Assembly (NCBI GenBank): GCA_002685655.1
Contig: NYXM01000143.1
Span: 1-6,657, forward strand
Direction: 5' to 3'
From: Planctomycetaceae bacterium
GTDB taxonomy: Bacteria > Planctomycetota > Planctomycetia > Pirellulales > Pirellulaceae
Length of the DNA: 6,657 bases
A model generated the notes under the pieces. It made no database searches. It worked only from the letters and a program-made list of their open reading frames with translations, and was not told where the DNA came from. Below are positions 4,701 to 6,657 of this stretch, piece by piece. The position numbers and the translations under genes were made by a program. Every line of letters begins with the position of its first letter. The stretch's first letter is position 1.

Positions 4701-5846
4701 ATGTTGACGAATGTCCGGATAGGCCGCAAAACTCGCGGCTTCACGCTGGTTGAGCTGTTGGTGGTGATCGCCATCATCGGTATCTTAGTCGCGCTGCTTC
4801 TGCCTGCTGTCCAGGCAGCGAGGGAAGCGGCAAGAAGAATGTCGTGCAGCAACAATTTGAAGCAGATCGGTATCGCGCTTCACAACTACCACGACACCTA
4901 TAAGACGTTTCCGCCTGACGCAATATGGTGGGGTGGCAACCGAAAGACTGGGCTGTCCAGAACAACGAACAATGCGGGTGTGTCGGGCGGCCAGAGGAAT
5001 TACACTTGGATTGCGCTCATTCTCCCGTTCATGGAGCAGCAGCCACTTCATGACCGTATCGATTTCAAAGTGCCGGGGCTCAGGCAGAACATAGGTAACA
5101 ATACTGAACTACAGTCCGTCGTGTTGCCGGCGTTTCTGTGTCCTTCAGATCCAACCTATGGAGATAAACCACAAGCTGGAGATTCTACTTCTCCCCAGGG
5201 TTTCGGATACACGTCCTACGCTGGAAATGCAGGCTGGGATCGGCATCGCCGGTGGCTGAACGACCAGCGGCGAGCCGGCGTATTCACGTTAATCGACCCG
5301 GTCAGTTTACGGGACATTAAAGATGGTACTTCGAACACCATCGCGGTGGGTGAGGTCACGGTCTCGGGTTACTGCAACAGTTGGACAAACACAGCTAGTT
5401 CGTGCTATTCATCACCTTCTGGTCGTTGGGGAGGTGGAGTCGGAACGATTCGATCTGGCAGGGGTCGCGTTACTCGCTCGCTTCTCGTCGCGTCGGCCTC
5501 TTGGAACAGCAGCCATGCATGGGTTCTTCAGGCAGGAATGGGGCCCATGCTTGATGCAACCGGAGCGGCAGGACAAATCTGGAGACCTCAATGGAGGAGC
5601 CCATATATCGCAGCACCGGTATATTACGATCATTACCCAATGAATAATAACTGGCCGGGGGCCGGCAGCACGCATCCCGGTGGAGCTATGTTTACGCTGG
5701 CGGACGCGTCCGTGCGGTTCATTCCAGAGACGATTTCCACCGGAAACCACAGCAATCTAGGCCGAGGCGGCAACGTCTGGGTCGCAGCCCATACCGTACT
5801 CGGGGCTTCTTCGCAGAACAGCGAAGCACAAGTGGTGTGGCCGTAG
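4701..5846 (+). CDS. DUF1559 family pseudopilin-like protein
   Basis: 381-aa member of the planctomycete DUF1559 (SBP_bac_10) family. Residues 8-13 are the basic leader; a type IV prepilin-like cleavage site lies at G13|F14 (RGFTLVELLVVIAIIG), with E18 as the conserved Glu5 of the mature protein and a hydrophobic helix to about 34. The family hallmark AVQAAREAARRMSCSNNLKQIG follows (36-57), then LHNYHDTY-FPP. The C-terminal H-X9-DG processing motif is present as H325-PGGAMFTLA-D335 but has Ala336 instead of Gly. Length is typical. It is probably processed by a prepilin peptidase and exported or envelope-associated; the biological role of the family is unknown. It is followed by a hairpin and a small lipoprotein gene in the same orientation, a common planctomycete arrangement. 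Confidence 0.95.
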   Translation: MLTNVRIGRKTRGFTLVELLVVIAIIGILVALLLPAVQAAREAARRMSCSNNLKQIGIALHNYHDTYKTFPPDAIWWGGNRKTGLSRTTNNAGVSGGQRNYTWIALILPFMEQQPLHDRIDFKVPGLRQNIGNNTELQSVVLPAFLCPSDPTYGDKPQAGDSTSPQGFGYTSYAGNAGWDRHRRWLNDQRRAGVFTLIDPVSLRDIKDGTSNTIAVGEVTVSGYCNSWTNTASSCYSSPSGRWGGGVGTIRSGRGRVTRSLLVASASWNSSHAWVLQAGMGPMLDATGAAGQIWRPQWRSPYIAAPVYYDHYPMNNNWPGAGSTHPGGAMFTLADASVRFIPETISTGNHSNLGRGGNVWVAAHTVLGASSQNSEAQVVWP

Positions 5847-5880
5847 AGATTCTGATATGAGTTGGTACGTTTTGATATGC

Positions 5881-5902
5881 GGGGGTCGCGACTGGCGCCC
5901 CC
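5881..5902 (+). terminator. GC-rich hairpin after the DUF1559 gene
   Basis: GGGGG (5881-5885) and CGC (5887-5889) pair with GCG (5895-5897) and CCCCC (5898-5902), with one bulged T and a 5-nt loop. A pyrimidine-rich stretch (CCTCATTTCTCTTC) follows, without a pure U-tract. Likely a terminator or attenuating/stabilising hairpin 34 nt after the stop, between this gene and the lipoprotein. Confidence 0.6.
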
Positions 5903-6063
5903 CTCATTTCTCTTCGTCAACACACCTTGGTACGCGCAGTAACGCTCATGAAACGAGTTCCTCATCCAGCAGTAGCGGTCCAATTGGGACTGCCGTGAAC
6001 AGTCGAGCCAGATAGGGAAGGAAGTTCGTGAGCGTTGCGAGGCGAGTTTCCCCACACGCAACT

Positions 6064-6073
6064 GAAGGGAAGG
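6064..6073 (+). promoter_or_regulatory. Shine-Dalgarno for the lipoprotein gene
   Basis: GAAGGGAAGG ends 8 nt before ATG 6082 and supports that start over the in-frame alternative further upstream at 6028. Confidence 0.65.
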
Positions 6074-6081
6074 TTAGTCAA

Positions 6082-6315
6082 ATGAAGAAGTTTTTTGGCT
6101 TTTGTCTGCTGATGGCTGCGATGAGCGTCATGCCTATTATTGGCTGTGGCCCTCCAGCAGCAAGCGAGGCGGACGGCGATGTTGGAATGGACGATGCAGC
6201 CATGGAGGCCATGGCAACAGAGTCTGATGCACCCACTGGTGGTGAAGAGCCCACTGGTGGTGAAGAGCCGGCTGGTGGTGAAGAGCCGGCTGGCGGTGGC
6301 GAAGCCACGCCCTGA
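6082..6315 (+). CDS. Small repeat-containing lipoprotein
   Basis: 77-aa protein beginning MKKFFGFCLLMAAMSVMPIIGC: a lysine n-region, hydrophobic core and lipobox I-I-G-C22, so it should be exported, lipidated at Cys22 and anchored in a membrane. Gly at +2 does not suggest inner-membrane retention. The mature part is short, acidic and low in complexity: Asp/Glu/Met/Ala-rich to residue 50, then four hexapeptides PTGGEE, PTGGEE, PAGGEE, PAGGGE (51-74) and ATP. No folded domain is evident. It lies 235 bp behind the DUF1559 gene in the same direction, where planctomycetes often carry such small lipoproteins. A role as partner or tether of the DUF1559 protein is inference. Confidence 0.85.
   Translation: MKKFFGFCLLMAAMSVMPIIGCGPPAASEADGDVGMDDAAMEAMATESDAPTGGEEPTGGEEPAGGEEPAGGGEATP
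6232..6303 (+). repeat. Four tandem 18-bp repeats inside the lipoprotein gene
   Basis: Units at 6232-6249, 6250-6267, 6268-6285 and 6286-6303, in frame (six codons each). The first two are identical; the third differs by two bases at its start; the fourth has further changes. In-frame slippage would change length without breaking the frame. Confidence 0.85.
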
Positions 6316-6335
6316 TCCAACTTGCAGTCGACGTA

Positions 6336-6385
6336 AACGAGTTCTTTCTCACTCCCGAGCGGTTCGCCCGGGAGTGAGTCTCGTT
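6336..6385 (+). terminator. Long hairpin terminator after the lipoprotein gene
   Basis: CTCACTCCCG (6348-6357) pairs perfectly with CGGGAGTGAG (6369-6378) around an 11-nt loop. The outer AACGAG (6336-6341) also pairs with CTCGTT (6380-6385) across an asymmetric internal loop. The U-run afterwards is weak. It starts 20 nt after the stop and lies in the right place to end the transcript. Confidence 0.7.
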
Positions 6386-6498
6386 CTTGCCGGCTGCTAA
6401 CTCACATAGTCGCGAGTGGTGTCACAATTCACCCGATTCGTCCAGACAGGTGTGCTAGTCCAGCGACTTTTGCGTTTGCAGTTCATGCGATGAAATGA

Positions 6499-6657
6499 TC
6501 GTCGAGTCGCGGAATTGATGGCAGTTCTTCCATCCTCAGGATCTGCGAGTCGGAGTTCTTTGACGATTTGGACGACGAGTTGCGGGAACGACACCATCAG
6601 CGCGTACAGTTAGCGCGATTGACACCACGGATTGGACTTACGCAGCGCGACGAAGCA
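6499..6657 (+). CDS. Open frame running off the right edge, unrecognised (partial)
   Basis: After TGA 6496-6498 the plus frame stays open to the window end (53 codons). The later part (CESEFFDDLDDELRERHHQRVQLARLTPRIG) is strongly charged and looks like an alpha-helical coding sequence. No ATG, GTG or TTG occurs in frame; only an ATT at 6514 could start it, so it may be the remnant of a gene or have its true start altered. A competing minus-strand frame (6597-6397) exists but has a stop just upstream and no ribosome binding site. Family unknown. Confidence 0.3.

Noticed and set aside
5633..6061. 142-codon minus-strand frame over the DUF1559 3' end and spacer
   Set aside because: Overlaps a strongly supported gene and crosses a hairpin; no recognisable domain.
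1..6657. CRISPR array, tRNA or rRNA gene
   Set aside because: No regularly spaced repeats, cloverleaf-like tract with a T-loop, or rRNA signature was seen on either strand by eye.

Overview
The window looks like chromosomal DNA of a planctomycete (Planctomycetota, probably a Pirellulales/Rhodopirellula-type bacterium). Four things point there: a Ser/Thr kinase with an N-terminal CxxC...CxxC ribbon, a DUF1559 pseudopilin-like protein, a small lipoprotein directly behind it, and several short membrane proteins that begin with a 'KRWRxRFSxRTLxV'-type segment. This assignment rests on family recognition, not on a database search.

Layout. Positions 1-1004 (minus strand) hold the N-terminal two thirds of a Hanks-type Ser/Thr kinase. 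Kinase similarity stops abruptly at about position 99. The leftmost ~98 bases read instead, on the plus strand, as a fragment of an IS21/IstA-like transposase, so the kinase appears to have been cut by an old mobile-element rearrangement. Positions 1005-1655 contain no gene I can support, but they hold a divergent direct repeat, a 14-bp perfect palindrome and a GC-rich hairpin.

Positions 1648-3850 (minus strand) carry the most interesting structure: three tandem two-gene units. Each unit is a short membrane protein gene whose stop overlaps the start of a second gene carrying a 'TTQ...KRWR' N-terminus. The two intact units (3510-2213 and 2134-1656) share a nearly identical 43-bp start region with a TTGGCC-N18-TATGAT promoter-like element ending only 6 nt before the ATG, which suggests leaderless transcription. 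The third unit (3850-3658) is degraded. The last gene of the array ends in a clean intrinsic terminator whose hairpin contains the stop codon.

Positions 3835-4700 are poorly understood: one orphan plus-strand ORF, and a plus-strand frame of secreted-protein character interrupted by a single TAA. At 4701-5846 a DUF1559 protein with a type IV pilin-like N-terminus is preceded by a strong Shine-Dalgarno sequence and followed by a hairpin. At 6082-6315 a 77-aa lipoprotein with a four-copy hexapeptide repeat is followed by a strong hairpin. An open frame without a recognisable start runs off the right edge.

Functionally, the DUF1559 gene and the lipoprotein are probably an envelope/secretion pair. 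The overlapping gene pairs probably encode translationally coupled membrane proteins of unknown function. The kinase fragment lacks its C-lobe and is unlikely to be an active enzyme.
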